A DNA stretch of 64,000 nucleotides from Sphaerospermopsis kisseleviana NIES-73 (lineage in GTDB: Bacteria > Cyanobacteriota > Cyanobacteriia > Cyanobacteriales > Nostocaceae): the NCBI RefSeq assembly GCF_002368075.1, contig NZ_AP018314.1, forward strand, positions 2,534,379-2,598,378, given 5' to 3'. Positions 9,726 to 18,984 of this stretch are shown here, one piece after another. The notes under the pieces are model-generated. The model made no database searches, had not been told where the DNA came from, and saw only the letters and a list, made by a program, of their open reading frames with translations. Position 1 is the stretch's first letter. Each line of letters opens with the position of its first letter. The position numbers and the translations under genes were made by a program.

Positions 9726-10001
9726 ACAAGAGAAATGATAAGTTTTTCGTGGATCGGTGAGATATAGATGAAAATGACAGCATCTTCTATTGACGATGCT
9801 GCCCTACAGACGGGTGGGAAAAATTTTGTCAGAATGATTTTCTGATTACCTGATGATCTCATGACTGATCAGCCTGACTATCCATAAGAATCAACCAAGT
9901 CTCACAGATGGTTTTAAGGCTATTCTTAGGAATGAGTTGGGAAAAAGGTTTATTCTAGAAATAAATTTTCTTGTAGTTTATACTATCTCAACTAGCACCA
10001 A
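9726..10001. promoter_or_regulatory. Divergent promoter region of rel and the PatD-like gene; hairpin at 9779-9802
   Basis: The 276-bp spacer between divergent genes has a 7-bp stem CAGCATC/GATGCTG at 9779-9802 with no T-run, so it is more likely a leader structure for rel than a terminator. No clear sigma-70 boxes or NtcA site could be assigned by eye. Confidence 0.35.
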
Positions 10002-10355
10002 ATGTCTTTAAATCTGCAAAAATATCAGGAATTGACAACATTACTGGAGGAATTACGCTCCAATGTTCACAAAACTCTATTAGATATTCCTACCTTGCGA
10101 TCGCATCTAGCCGATTTACAGCATTTTTTTTTACAAGAAATCGCTCCCTTCACTGATTTAAACTACCGCCAGCAGTCTTATCAAACGGAAATTAGCAAGC
10201 AACTTCGTTTATTAGAAGTAGATGTAATTTTTTTACAAGGCGCAAGACAGTCTACTACAATACAGGCAAGATTAAAAACAATTACAGAGCGTATTAATAT
10301 TTTAATTCGATTCTGTGAGGCTATTTTACACCCAGATGAGAAGGGAGAATATTAA
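10002..10355 (+). CDS. patD: Small protein resembling PatD, heterocyst frequency control
   Basis: A 117-residue, largely helical soluble protein with no signal or membrane segment. Its opening MSLNLQKYQELTTLLEELR and its middle SKQLRLLEVDVIFLQGARQ, as well as the size, match my recollection of PatD, which limits heterocyst frequency in Anabaena and binds FtsZ. That match is from memory and has not been tested, so the symbol is provisional. If right, the strain probably differentiates heterocysts. It stands alone, with its own upstream region of about 270 bp. Confidence 0.5.
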   Translation: MSLNLQKYQELTTLLEELRSNVHKTLLDIPTLRSHLADLQHFFLQEIAPFTDLNYRQQSYQTEISKQLRLLEVDVIFLQGARQSTTIQARLKTITERINILIRFCEAILHPDEKGEY

Positions 10356-10447
10356 CTAATATGAATCTGCTATCAAGGCAATAGTTTTCATGGTAGGTTG
10401 GTTGCAACTACATGACAAACACACTCATCTTAGTATAAATATTCTAT

Positions 10448-11713
10448 ATGCTTACTAAAATACGTAGCATTTTAGCTCAATTTTTTAACAACTCCAGAAC
10501 AATCAACAACGAACCACTAAATAAAGTGAGTTTGATTGTAATCATTATAGTAGATATTTTCATTTTAATCAATGTTTTTACAGGTTTAGAGGATATTAGT
10601 AGATGGCATCTTAGCCCCTACCAAGCCTATCCGTGTTATTCAGAATGGGAGAATTATCAAAAGCAAAGTGATAAAAATAAAGATTATGACATGATCATAA
10701 GCTCAGTACCATTGAACAATAATCAACCGCAGTTTCAAGCAGAATATCAACAGCAAGAAATTGGACATTTAGGAAAAGTTTCAGAAATATGTATAAATTA
10801 TGCCGAGTTAAAAGACAGACTGAATAATAACCTAAATCAAAAAAATATTACAAATATAAATCTACGCCAGGAGAAAATTAATCAATTAGAACAAGCGAAT
10901 ATAAATATTCGCGATCAATATGAATCAACGCTGTTGGAAAAAATTGCGGGACAGTCATCTGAAAAATCTATCAATCAAGTCAGTGCTGAAAAAGCTAAAC
11001 AAAACTTAGATAAAAATCAACAACAAATTGGACAAATTAAACAAGAAATTAATAATCTTAAAAACCAACTTCTTACTAAACCAGAAAGTCTTAATTTTCT
11101 ATCTTTGATCAAAGATGAGAATAAATTCACGGCAGTTAAACAAGGTTATGAAAGAGCCTCGTTTTGGTATCCTAGTATCCAGCTTACATTTCAATCTATC
11201 TTTCTACTACCTTTAATTATTATTGCTTTATTAGTCTATAGAATAAGTCAAAGTCGAGGATATGGACTTATTGCATTAATTAGCTGGCATTTGCTGGTAA
11301 TATTTTTGATTCCTCTTGTTCTCAAAGTCTTAGAATTTCTGCAAGTTGGTGTAGTCTTTCAATTCTTATTAAGTGTTGTTAACAAACTATTGGGTGGGTT
11401 ACTATTCTTAATTAGTTATGTTTATATCTTGCTAATTCCTCTCATAGGTTTTGGCATTATCAAGTTCTTTCAAGGAGTAGTATTTAATACCAAATTTCAA
11501 GCTGCTAGAAGAGTTCAAAAATCACAATGTATCAATTGTGGAAAAACTCTTAAATCCAATAATGCCCATTGTCCTCATTGCGGTTATTATCAATATATAG
11601 AGTGTCACAATTGCCATAATTTAACTTACAAAAAGTTACCTTATTGTTATCATTGTGGAACTGAGCAAAATTCTAGTCAGATACAAGACGTTGGATCAGT
11701 AGACAATAAATAG
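10448..11713 (+). CDS. Membrane protein with coiled coil and C-terminal zinc ribbons
   Basis: The 421-residue protein has one N-terminal transmembrane helix (about residues 26-46), a charged external region with coiled coils (about 120-205), three or four hydrophobic segments (about 245-355), and a C-terminal double zinc ribbon: CINCGKTLKSNNAHCPHCG then CHNCHNLTYKKLPYCYHCG, giving four CxxC knuckles. Zinc ribbons suggest protein or nucleic-acid binding on the cytoplasmic side. I do not recognise a family. It lies 23 bp upstream of the ABC ATPase in the same direction but has lower GC and no functional tie that I can name. Confidence 0.7.
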   Translation: MLTKIRSILAQFFNNSRTINNEPLNKVSLIVIIIVDIFILINVFTGLEDISRWHLSPYQAYPCYSEWENYQKQSDKNKDYDMIISSVPLNNNQPQFQAEYQQQEIGHLGKVSEICINYAELKDRLNNNLNQKNITNINLRQEKINQLEQANINIRDQYESTLLEKIAGQSSEKSINQVSAEKAKQNLDKNQQQIGQIKQEINNLKNQLLTKPESLNFLSLIKDENKFTAVKQGYERASFWYPSIQLTFQSIFLLPLIIIALLVYRISQSRGYGLIALISWHLLVIFLIPLVLKVLEFLQVGVVFQFLLSVVNKLLGGLLFLISYVYILLIPLIGFGIIKFFQGVVFNTKFQAARRVQKSQCINCGKTLKSNNAHCPHCGYYQYIECHNCHNLTYKKLPYCYHCGTEQNSSQIQDVGSVDNK

Positions 11714-11736
11714 ACGATAATTAACTATAATTAACC

Positions 11737-13407
11737 ATGAGTGAAGCCTTATTTAGTGTTGAAAATCTCCGCGTAGCTTATCCCCAATTTGACGAAGAAG
11801 CACCAATCTGGGCGGTTAATGATGTATCTTTTGCACTTCAACCAGGGGAAAAAATGGGCTTGGTGGGTGAGTCGGGTTGTGGTAAATCTACTATTGGCAG
11901 GGCAATTATGCGTTTATTACCTGCCTCTAGTCGAGTTGAAGGTAAGATAATTTTTCGTGATGATTCCGTATTAGATTTAACACCTGTGCAAATGCAAAAG
12001 TTTCGCGGTGAAGCAGTAGCTTTGGTGTTTCAAGATCCCATGACAAGATTAGATCCTTTAATGACTATTGGTAATCATTGTTTAGAGACCTTGGCAGCGC
12101 ATTCACCAGAATTAACTAAACAACAAGCGAAAGAAAAAGCTTTAGCAACTTTAGAAAAGGTGAAAATTCCTGCAAGTCGTTGGAGTCAGTACCCCCATGA
12201 GTTTAGCGGAGGGATGCGTCAAAGAGTTGCTATTGCGTTAGCTTTACTGTTGAATCCTAAATTAATTGTTGCTGATGAACCGACGACGAGCTTAGATGTT
12301 ACCGTTTCTGCTCAGATTTTACAAGAACTAACGCGGTTATGTGCAGAAGACAATATGGGATTATTATTAATTTCCCATGATTTAGCAATGGTAGGGGAAT
12401 ATTGCGATCGCATTGGGGTCATGTATCAAGGTAAAATGGTAGAAACAGGGAAAACAGAAAATGTCTTTAAAAATCCTCAACATGAATACACCCAATCTTT
12501 ATTAAAAGCAGCATTACATATTCAACAAGAAGAGGTAACAGGGAACACTTCGACAAGCTCAGTGCATCGCAGGGAACAGGGAACAGTAATTAAAGAAAAA
12601 CCAATTTTAAAACTTACAGAACTGCAAAAACATTATACCATAGAACCGAATTTTATTGAAAGAATATTTAAAGGTGAAGGGCAACAAATTAAAGCTGTAG
12701 ATGGTATTAATTTAGAATTATATCCAGGGGAAATATTAGGATTAGTCGGAGAATCTGGTTGTGGGAAAAGTACACTTTCTCGGACTATTTTACAATTAAT
12801 TCCTCCCACTGGGGGAAAAGTGGAATTTTTAGGACAGGATTTAACTAAATTATCCCGTAAAGAAATTCGCGATTCCCGCAGACAAATCCAAATGGTATTT
12901 CAAGATCCTCATGCTTGTTTAAATCCTGCCATGACAGTGGGACAAAGTATAGCAGATCCCCTATTAATTCACAACTTAGCTAATGCTGAAAAAGCCAAAG
13001 AAAAGGTTTTATGGATGTTGGAAAAAGTGGGATTAACACCAGCAGAAATGTATTATCAACGTTATCCCTCAGATTTATCGGGAGGACAACAACAAAGGGT
13101 AGCCATTGCTAGAGCTTTAATTACCCAACCTAAACTGGTAATATGTGATGAACCAGTGAGTATGTTAGATGCCAGTGTACAATCACAAGTTTTAGATTTA
13201 ATGCTACAATTAAAAGACGAATTTGAGTTAACCTATTTATTTATTACCCATGATTTATGGTTAGCTCGTTTTTTGTGCGATCGCATAGCCGTTATGAATG
13301 GTGGTAAAATTGTAGAACTAGGAAATACAAAAGAAATTTTTGCTCATCCCCAACATCCCTACACAAAAACTTTACTAGCTGCTGCACCATCATTAGCTAG
13401 AGTTTAA
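11737..13407 (+). CDS. Fused oligopeptide/dipeptide ABC transporter ATPase (DppD-DppF type)
   Basis: Two complete ABC ATPase domains sit in one 556-residue chain. Domain 1 has Walker A GESGCGKST at 44-52, signature FSGGMRQRVAIA and Walker B LIVADEP. Domain 2 repeats Walker A near residue 340, signature LSGGQQQRVAIARAL and LVICDEP. Each has the C-terminal oligopeptide-type tail (HPQHPYTKTLL), as in Opp/Dpp/Gsi transporters that power peptide or nickel uptake. No permease or binding protein lies nearby, so partners must be encoded elsewhere. The inter-domain linker (about residues 265-285) contains translated repeat DNA. Confidence 0.92.
   Translation: MSEALFSVENLRVAYPQFDEEAPIWAVNDVSFALQPGEKMGLVGESGCGKSTIGRAIMRLLPASSRVEGKIIFRDDSVLDLTPVQMQKFRGEAVALVFQDPMTRLDPLMTIGNHCLETLAAHSPELTKQQAKEKALATLEKVKIPASRWSQYPHEFSGGMRQRVAIALALLLNPKLIVADEPTTSLDVTVSAQILQELTRLCAEDNMGLLLISHDLAMVGEYCDRIGVMYQGKMVETGKTENVFKNPQHEYTQSLLKAALHIQQEEVTGNTSTSSVHRREQGTVIKEKPILKLTELQKHYTIEPNFIERIFKGEGQQIKAVDGINLELYPGEILGLVGESGCGKSTLSRTILQLIPPTGGKVEFLGQDLTKLSRKEIRDSRRQIQMVFQDPHACLNPAMTVGQSIADPLLIHNLANAEKAKEKVLWMLEKVGLTPAEMYYQRYPSDLSGGQQQRVAIARALITQPKLVICDEPVSMLDASVQSQVLDLMLQLKDEFELTYLFITHDLWLARFLCDRIAVMNGGKIVELGNTKEIFAHPQHPYTKTLLAAAPSLARV
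12546..12570. repeat. ACTTCGACAAGCTCAGTG repeat inside a coding linker
   Basis: CACTTCGACAAGCTCAGTG plus CATCGC interrupts a run of GGGAACA units (GGGAACA at 12541-12547 and again after 12571). It is in frame and encodes TSTSSVHRR in the linker between the two ATPase domains. The same unit occurs at 16250 between genes and in altered form at 5650 and 47933. Confidence 0.7.
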
Positions 13408-13419
13408 TATCATTATTAT

Positions 13420-13468
13420 CCATTACCCATTACCCATTACCCATTACCCATTACCCATTACCCATTAC
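13420..13468. repeat. CCATTAC heptamer array
   Basis: Seven perfect tandem copies of CCATTAC fill most of the 72-bp gap between the ABC ATPase and the following methyltransferase gene, ending a few bases upstream of the latter's start. Confidence 0.9.
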
Positions 13469-13479
13469 CAAATTAAATA

Positions 13480-14199
13480 ATGTCTAAAAATCAACCGATA
13501 AATTCATTTAAAAATAAAAACTATTCCTTGGATAAATGGCAAGAGAGAATAGCACAAATCGCCTATCGTTTCAATAAAGAATATCAAAAAGAACCCTTTG
13601 AAGTACCCGCAGAAGTAGAAGAAATGCCAATCTATAAAGAATGGAAAAATGGCATTTTAGCTTATAAAATTGCTTCCCCATTTTGGGAAATTGCCCAACC
13701 GCAAAAAAACCAACGTTGTTTAGACATTGGTTGCGGAGTCAGCTTTTTAATCTATCCTTGGAGAGATTGGCAAACATATTTTTATGGTCAAGAAATTAGT
13801 AATATAGCCAGAGATACACTAAATTCTCGTGGTTCACAACTAAATTCAAAACTATTCAAAGGTGTGGAATTAGGTCCAGCACACCAATTAAACTATGATG
13901 CAGCACAATTTGATTTAGTTATAGCTACAGGATTTAGTTGTTATTTTCCCCTAGAATATTGGCAATCTGTTTTATCAGAAGTCAAAAGAGTATTAAAACC
14001 AGGTGGATATTTTGTATTTGATATTCTTAACTCAGAACAACCATTAGCGGAAGATTGGGCAGTTTTAGAAACCTATTTAGGTGCAGAAGTGTTTTTAGAA
14101 ACTGCATCCGATTGGGAAAAAACAATTAAAAATGCAGGTGCGAAAATAGTTAAAAAGCAATTAGGAGAATTATTTGAATTGTACAAAATCAGATTTTAA
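13480..14199 (+). CDS. Class I SAM-dependent methyltransferase
   Basis: The 239-residue protein has the SAM-binding motif CLDIGCGVSFLIYPW (near residue 84), an acidic-loop segment YGQEIS, and RVLKPGGYFVFDIL near residue 170. These are standard Rossmann methyltransferase motifs. Residues 1-75 form a charged helical lid. The substrate is unknown. It follows the ABC ATPase in the same direction with only a heptamer array between, so co-transcription is possible. Confidence 0.8.
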   Translation: MSKNQPINSFKNKNYSLDKWQERIAQIAYRFNKEYQKEPFEVPAEVEEMPIYKEWKNGILAYKIASPFWEIAQPQKNQRCLDIGCGVSFLIYPWRDWQTYFYGQEISNIARDTLNSRGSQLNSKLFKGVELGPAHQLNYDAAQFDLVIATGFSCYFPLEYWQSVLSEVKRVLKPGGYFVFDILNSEQPLAEDWAVLETYLGAEVFLETASDWEKTIKNAGAKIVKKQLGELFELYKIRF

Positions 14200-14447
14200 A
14201 AGTTCATTAAAATTTCACTTATTCAACCTCTTGCTTTTTAACATTACTACAATAAACCTAAGAGGATGTTTTAAAAGTCTCTCATGACTGTAAATTAATA
14301 CTAATTCACAACGTAAGTTTCTAGTTAACTAAACTATCTAATGATGAAACAATAAATCTTGATTAAAAATGCTCATAAATTTTGCGGTGACAGTGTATGA
14401 TTTGTGAAGATTGTACCGATAATTTGAATTTTGCCCAAAAAGCCGCA

Positions 14448-14945
14448 ATGATTATTCGCCATGCCACAGAAACAGACTTACCAGAAATTGTAGCCATTTA
14501 TAACGCTGCTGTTCCCACACGCATGGCAACAGCCGATTTAGAACCCGTAACCGTAGAAAGTCGCATTGCCTGGTTTCAGGGAAGAGTACCTTCACAACGT
14601 CCCCTGTGGGTAGTAGAAATAGATGGGATGATTGCCGGATGGCTGAGTTTTCAATCCTTTTATGGTAGACCAGCTTACCATTCCACCGCCGAAATTAGTA
14701 TTTACATTTCCCCAAACTTTCAAAAACGTGGTTTAGGAAAGTTACTTTTAGAAAAAGCAATTAATGAAAGTCCAAGTTTGGGGTTAAAAACTTTAGTTAG
14801 TTTTATTTTTGCTCACAATCAACCTAGTTTAAAACTATTTGCTAAATTGGGTTTTCAAAACTGGGGATATTTACCCAAAATAGCTGATTTAGCCGGCGTA
14901 GAAAGAGATTTAATTATTCTGGGTTTACGAGTTGGGGAAAAGTGA
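14448..14945 (+). CDS. GNAT N-acetyltransferase, phosphinothricin-acetyltransferase-like
   Basis: A 165-residue GNAT enzyme that would acetylate a small amine with acetyl-CoA. It starts MIIRHATETDLPEIVAIYN, the usual PAT/YwnH-type N terminus, and has the acetyl-CoA pyrophosphate loop QKRGLGKLLLEKAI (Q/RxxGxG/A) near residue 92 and motif B NQPSLKLFAKLGF. An in-frame ATG at 14397 would add 17 residues lacking family likeness, so I prefer ATG 14448, though neither has a strong ribosome site. PAT-like proteins often act on amino-acid analogues; the true substrate cannot be told. Confidence 0.85.
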   Translation: MIIRHATETDLPEIVAIYNAAVPTRMATADLEPVTVESRIAWFQGRVPSQRPLWVVEIDGMIAGWLSFQSFYGRPAYHSTAEISIYISPNFQKRGLGKLLLEKAINESPSLGLKTLVSFIFAHNQPSLKLFAKLGFQNWGYLPKIADLAGVERDLIILGLRVGEK

Positions 14946-15072
14946 AATAGGTGATTGGTGACTGGTGATTGGTGACTGGTGATAGGTGACTGGTGATAGG
15001 TGACTGGGAACAGGAGGATAATATTAATTTTTGTCTATTCCCTATTCCCTGTTCCCTATTCCCTGTTCCCTA
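14946..15072. repeat. GACTGGT-type heptamers and GGGAATAG repeats
   Basis: Variable heptamers (TGATTGG, TGACTGG, TGATAGG) run from 14950 to 15008, followed by inverted-sense units of CCCTATTC and CCCTGTTC up to 15072. The gap between two convergent genes is repeat DNA only. Confidence 0.8.
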
Positions 15073-15076
15073 ATAA

Positions 15077-15508
15077 CTAACGAGAAGTTAAACTATCAAA
15101 GCGATATTCAGTACCAACCCTGAGTCTATTAGCATTGTACTCAGGAGACATCAACAGCGAAGAATTGTAAGGATTGGGTAAATCAGGGGTACGAAGATAA
15201 GGATCATTCTGTGCTTGCTGCATGATAACATCATGATACACAATGTTAACTAACTGACCATCTTTAGCTATTTCATTATCAGGAAAAGTAGTTCCGAACT
15301 TACCCCCAGGACCTAATAAAGAATCTACCTGACGCTGTAAACTGCCATTGTCATAAAAATTAGGATGATTGCGAAAATAAGCTCTATCGAAAGCATTGCT
15401 GGTTGATTCATAATTTTCTGTTTGCATCTCAGCAACTGCAACTACAGGAAATGTAGTAGTAGCAAGTAGTACCATCAACCCACCCAATCCAGGCAAATTT
15501 ATACTCAA
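15077..15508 (-). CDS. Hypothetical secreted protein
   Basis: The 143-residue product starts with a signal peptide (hydrophobic core LGGLMVLLATTTFPVVAVA, likely cleaved after AVA-E near residue 27). The mature part is rich in Asn, Tyr, Asp and Pro, has no cysteine, and shows no motif I recognise. It is probably periplasmic or in the thylakoid lumen. The neighbouring pyrE is divergent. Confidence 0.7.
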   Translation of the reverse strand: MSINLPGLGGLMVLLATTTFPVVAVAEMQTENYESTSNAFDRAYFRNHPNFYDNGSLQRQVDSLLGPGGKFGTTFPDNEIAKDGQLVNIVYHDVIMQQAQNDPYLRTPDLPNPYNSSLLMSPEYNANRLRVGTEYRFDSLTSR

Positions 15509-15619
15509 GTTTACAACTCCTCAATTTTTAGGCAAACTTGGGCAACTCTTAATTTATGCTTAATTTCAGAACTTTCATTAGTTCAACCTTTGGTGTAGCA
15601 CAACTTTTAACGGTTTGTA

Positions 15620-16234
15620 ATGTCGTATTCTACTGAAACATCCAACCCATCGGATATTTGGGCAACCACTACTGATTTAACTACCCTGCGTCAGAAGTTA
15701 CTAAATTTATTTTGCCAACTTGCTTATCAAGAAGGTGATTTTGTTCTTTCCTCTGGACAACGTAGTTCTTACTATATTAATGGTAAACAGGTTACACTCC
15801 ACCCCCAAGGAGCTTTAGCTATAGGTAGGTTGATATTACATATTCTACCAGTAGATACACAGGCTGTCGCAGGTTTAACTCTGGGTGCTGACCCTATTGT
15901 TTCCGCTGTCAGTGTGGTTTCTGTCTATGAAAATCGCCCCATACCAGCGTTAATTATTCGCAAAGAAGCTAAGGGGCATGGCACAATGGCTTACATTGAA
16001 GGTCCTACTTTACCCACGGGTGCAAAAGTTGTAGTCCTGGAAGATGTAGTGACAACTGGCCAATCTGCACTGAAAGCAGTTGAACGTTTACAAGCAGCAG
16101 GTTATACCGTTGATAGGGTAATTTCTTTGATCGACAGACTTCAAGGAGGCGCAGAATTATATAAATCTGCTGGTTTACAGTTTGATGCGCTCTTTTCTAT
16201 TCAGGATTTACAAGCAAGGTATCAGCAAATATAG
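15620..16234 (+). CDS. pyrE: Orotate phosphoribosyltransferase
   Basis: PyrE joins orotate to PRPP to give OMP in pyrimidine synthesis. The 204 residues contain the PRPP-binding motif VVVLEDVVTTGQSALKAV (near 134-151), the flexible catalytic loop with IRKEAKGHG (near 116), and the N-terminal SSGQRSSYYINGKQVTLHP segment typical of bacterial OPRTs. Length fits the stand-alone enzyme. It has its own promoter region and is not part of a pyr cluster here. Confidence 0.95.
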   Translation: MSYSTETSNPSDIWATTTDLTTLRQKLLNLFCQLAYQEGDFVLSSGQRSSYYINGKQVTLHPQGALAIGRLILHILPVDTQAVAGLTLGADPIVSAVSVVSVYENRPIPALIIRKEAKGHGTMAYIEGPTLPTGAKVVVLEDVVTTGQSALKAVERLQAAGYTVDRVISLIDRLQGGAELYKSAGLQFDALFSIQDLQARYQQI

Positions 16235-16240
16235 GGGACT

Positions 16241-16301
16241 GGGGACACTTCGACAAGCTCAGTGCATCGCTGGGGACTGGGGACTGGGGACTGGGTTAAA
16301 T
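16241..16301. repeat. GGGGACT heptamers interrupted by the ACTTCGACAAGCTCAGTG repeat
   Basis: GGGGACTGGGGAC is followed by ACTTCGACAAGCTCAGTG and CATCGC, then four more GGGGACT units. The insertion site is again inside a short tandem array, as in the ABC ATPase gene. Confidence 0.75.
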
Positions 16302-16348
16302 TATCCTTGATCTCCTGACTCCTGACTCCTATTTTAAGAGGTGAAATT

Positions 16349-17065
16349 ATGTCTCAAAATACCATTAACTACATGATTCATAAATCCAATTTACGGGGTC
16401 ATAGTAAAATTGATTGGTTGGATAGTTATCATACATTTTCCTTTAGTCATTTTTATGATCCCGACCGCATGGGATTCCGTTCCCTCAGAGTCATTAATGA
16501 TGACAGTATTGCTGCTGGTGCTGGTTTTCCAACTCATGGACATCGAGATATGGAAATTCTCACCTATGTTTTATCAGGTGCAGTAGAACATAAAGATAGT
16601 TTGGGTACAGGTTCGGTGATTCGTCCAGGTGATGCTCAAATTATGAGTGCTGGTACAGGAATCATGCACAGTGAATTTAATCATTCCCAAACTGAAGAAT
16701 TACACCTGCTGCAAATATGGATTTTGCCGGATCAACAACGTTTAAAACCAAGATATGAACAAAAAGCTTTTTCTGTAGAAGATAAAAAGGGAAAACTAAG
16801 GTTAATTGGTTCTCAAGATGGTCGTGATGGATCTATCACTATTCATCAAGATATTGATTTATATGCCTCTATCTTAGAAAAAGGTGATGTGATTAATTAT
16901 TATGTTCAACTCTATCGTTATGCTTGGTTGCAAATAGCTACAGGTGAAGCAATCTTTAATGGAAAACAACTCCAAGCAGGTGATGGAGTGCAAATTACTG
17001 GAGATCAGAAAATAGAACTGAGTACAAATCAGAACGCGGAAATTTTACTTTTTGACTTGGCTTAA
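16349..17065 (+). CDS. Pirin family protein (YhaK-like bicupin)
   Basis: Pirins are cupin proteins, some with quercetin dioxygenase activity. The 238-residue product has the N-terminal cupin signature FSFSHFYDP, FPTHGHRDMEILTYVLSG and SAGTGIMHSEFN, which supply the His/His/His/Glu metal ligands (about residues 60-106), and a second, ligand-poor cupin in the C-terminal half. A purine-rich AGAGGTG stretch precedes ATG 16349. Biological role in cyanobacteria is unclear; redox or stress roles are reported for homologues. Confidence 0.9.
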   Translation: MSQNTINYMIHKSNLRGHSKIDWLDSYHTFSFSHFYDPDRMGFRSLRVINDDSIAAGAGFPTHGHRDMEILTYVLSGAVEHKDSLGTGSVIRPGDAQIMSAGTGIMHSEFNHSQTEELHLLQIWILPDQQRLKPRYEQKAFSVEDKKGKLRLIGSQDGRDGSITIHQDIDLYASILEKGDVINYYVQLYRYAWLQIATGEAIFNGKQLQAGDGVQITGDQKIELSTNQNAEILLFDLA

Positions 17066-17066
17066 A

Positions 17067-17307
<241 letters not shown>

Positions 17308-17406
17308 TAGGGTCTGCTGTATCGAAAACAGATAAAGCTTGGCTAACGCGTAGCGTGCCGTTATTCATAAAAAAATTTATTAACGGAATGGGGCTTTTTT
17401 CTTAAA

Positions 17407-17850
17407 TTAATGTTGTGCTTCTATAAGGTATTTAACAATCAACAAACAATTTCTGTTATCAGAATCACGTTTATAAACAACATGATCTGCCACACGCCGA
17501 ATTAGAAACCATCCATATCCATGATCTTGTAAAGTACCTGGTTTTGGTTCAGGTATCTGATCAGGATTAAAAGGCTTGCCGTAATCCCAAATTCTTATTT
17601 CCAGTCTGTCTACCCACAGACTCAATTCAATTTCTATATTTGTTTCTGGCGGTAAAGTCCGATGAGCATGACGAACTGCATTAGTAAAGCCTTCTGCTAA
17701 TGCTAAATTGAGACGATAGAGTTGGCTTTCTGACCAACCTCTTTGAGCTAAATATTGTAGAGAAAAGTTTTCAAACCATTGTTGCACTTGGTTTTGGAGC
17801 TTCAGATCGCTCTTCACCGTCAGATGGTCTTGCTGCACTGTAGTAAGCAT
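17407..17850 (-). CDS. RsbW-like serine kinase / anti-sigma factor (HATPase)
   Basis: A 147-residue GHKL ATPase. The N box ALAEGFTNAVRHAHR (near residue 52), the G1 box IRIWDYGKPF with D-x-G (near 84) and the G2 segment GYGWFLIRRVADHV (near 110) are all present. Proteins of this size bind sigma or anti-sigma-antagonist (STAS) partners and phosphorylate them in partner-switching systems. No STAS or PP2C gene adjoins it; a PP2C gene at 60950 is too far to link. Confidence 0.85.
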   Translation of the reverse strand: MLTTVQQDHLTVKSDLKLQNQVQQWFENFSLQYLAQRGWSESQLYRLNLALAEGFTNAVRHAHRTLPPETNIEIELSLWVDRLEIRIWDYGKPFNPDQIPEPKPGTLQDHGYGWFLIRRVADHVVYKRDSDNRNCLLIVKYLIEAQH

Positions 17851-18243
17851 TGACCGTGACTAGAATATTAAGTAAGTAAAAAACGTAACTTGTGTTTGTT
17901 TTTTGGTGGCTTTAGATTTTGGAATAGCTTTTATGGCAATTAGCAGTTAGCTGTTTCAAAATCTTGTTTGAACCAAGATCCCAGAATTTAAAATATTCCT
18001 AGTTACTCTGGCAACTGCTATATTTTTATATTTTACACCCAAAACTAAAAATCCGATCTTCAAAATAGACCTATGAAAATTGACACCTGTGAGTTTTCAA
18101 AAGCATATTCACTAGAAGTATGAGTAGCTAATGGGCTGTATATTCCTTGCGGACAGTCTTTAGACTCATAACTTCGGTATATGCTCTTGAAACTCACAGG
18201 TGTCACAGCACTTTATGGAAACTAAAAATTAGTGGCAACTAAT
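17851..18243. other. Intergenic region with a 123-bp hairpin element
   Basis: The 393-bp gap between petD and the RsbW-like gene contains an imperfect inverted repeat, listed separately at 18082-18204. The remainder is AT-rich with no open frame of note. Confidence 0.6.
18082..18204. repeat. Long hairpin element downstream of petD
   Basis: GACACCTGTGAGTTTTCAAA begins a 45-bp arm (18082-18126) whose inverted complement lies at 18161-18204 with a few mismatches. A second inner stem (GGCTGT with ACAGTC) lies in the loop. It sits about 40 bp past the petD stop, so it could end the petBD transcript, process its 3' end, or be a MITE. No T-run follows either strand. Confidence 0.65.
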
Positions 18244-18726
18244 TTAGAACAGTCCCAAAGTCAGAGATTTGTCTAAGGGTAATGCAGCACCAATACCTAA
18301 CCAGATGGTGACAAAAGTACCAAACAAGAATACTGTTGTCGCTACTGGACGACGGAAGGGGTTTTGGAACTTGTTAACGCTCTCAATAAAGGGAACGAGG
18401 ATCAATCCCAAGGGTACGGAAGCCATTGCCAATACTCCCAACAGTTTGTTAGGTAGTGAGCGAAGAATCTGGAACACTGGGAACAGATACCACTCTGGCA
18501 AAATTTCCAAAGGTGTAGCAAAAGGATTTGCTGGTTCACCCACCATTGCTGGATCTAGTATAGCTAGAGCCACAATACAAGCGAATGAACCCATGATTAC
18601 GATGGGGAATACATAGAGCAGGTCGTTAGGCCAAGCTGGTTCACCATAGTAGTTATGACCCATACCTTTGGCGAGTTTAGCTCTTAAAGCTGGATCGTTT
18701 AGATTTGGTGGTTTATGTGTGGACAT
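18244..18726 (-). CDS. petD: Cytochrome b6-f complex subunit IV
   Basis: PetD is the 17-kDa subunit of the thylakoid cytochrome b6f complex and lines the plastoquinol oxidation site. The 160 residues contain the Qo motif PEWYLFP (near residue 77), three transmembrane helices and the conserved N-terminal [18 protein letters not shown]. Length is exactly that of the family. It lies 258 bp downstream of petB in the same direction, as is usual in cyanobacteria. Confidence 0.98.
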   Translation of the reverse strand: MSTHKPPNLNDPALRAKLAKGMGHNYYGEPAWPNDLLYVFPIVIMGSFACIVALAILDPAMVGEPANPFATPLEILPEWYLFPVFQILRSLPNKLLGVLAMASVPLGLILVPFIESVNKFQNPFRRPVATTVFLFGTFVTIWLGIGAALPLDKSLTLGLF

Positions 18727-18984
18727 TTTTAGATCTGGTCTCCTGCTTAAGTGAAGTTAAAGCATTCGTGTAAGCTATTAGCTATTTAGGCAAGCCACAA
18801 ATTTATTATGACACTGGATTCAGCTTTGCCAGTTGAAGCAAGTGTTCATTGTGTTTACAGCTTACGGTTTCAGCGAATAGTGCTTGTTTTTATTCTGAGG
18901 CTATGTGCCTTCAGTTTAAAACAAACAACTTGCATCTGGAAACTGTTTTACCTATTCACTGAATCACTACTGACTAACTTTTGA

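Noticed and set aside
17308-17400. Possible promoter or RNA after the pirin MITE
   Set aside because: It consists of repeat-end fragments and a weak GTTTAT/ATAAA pairing with no consistent structure.
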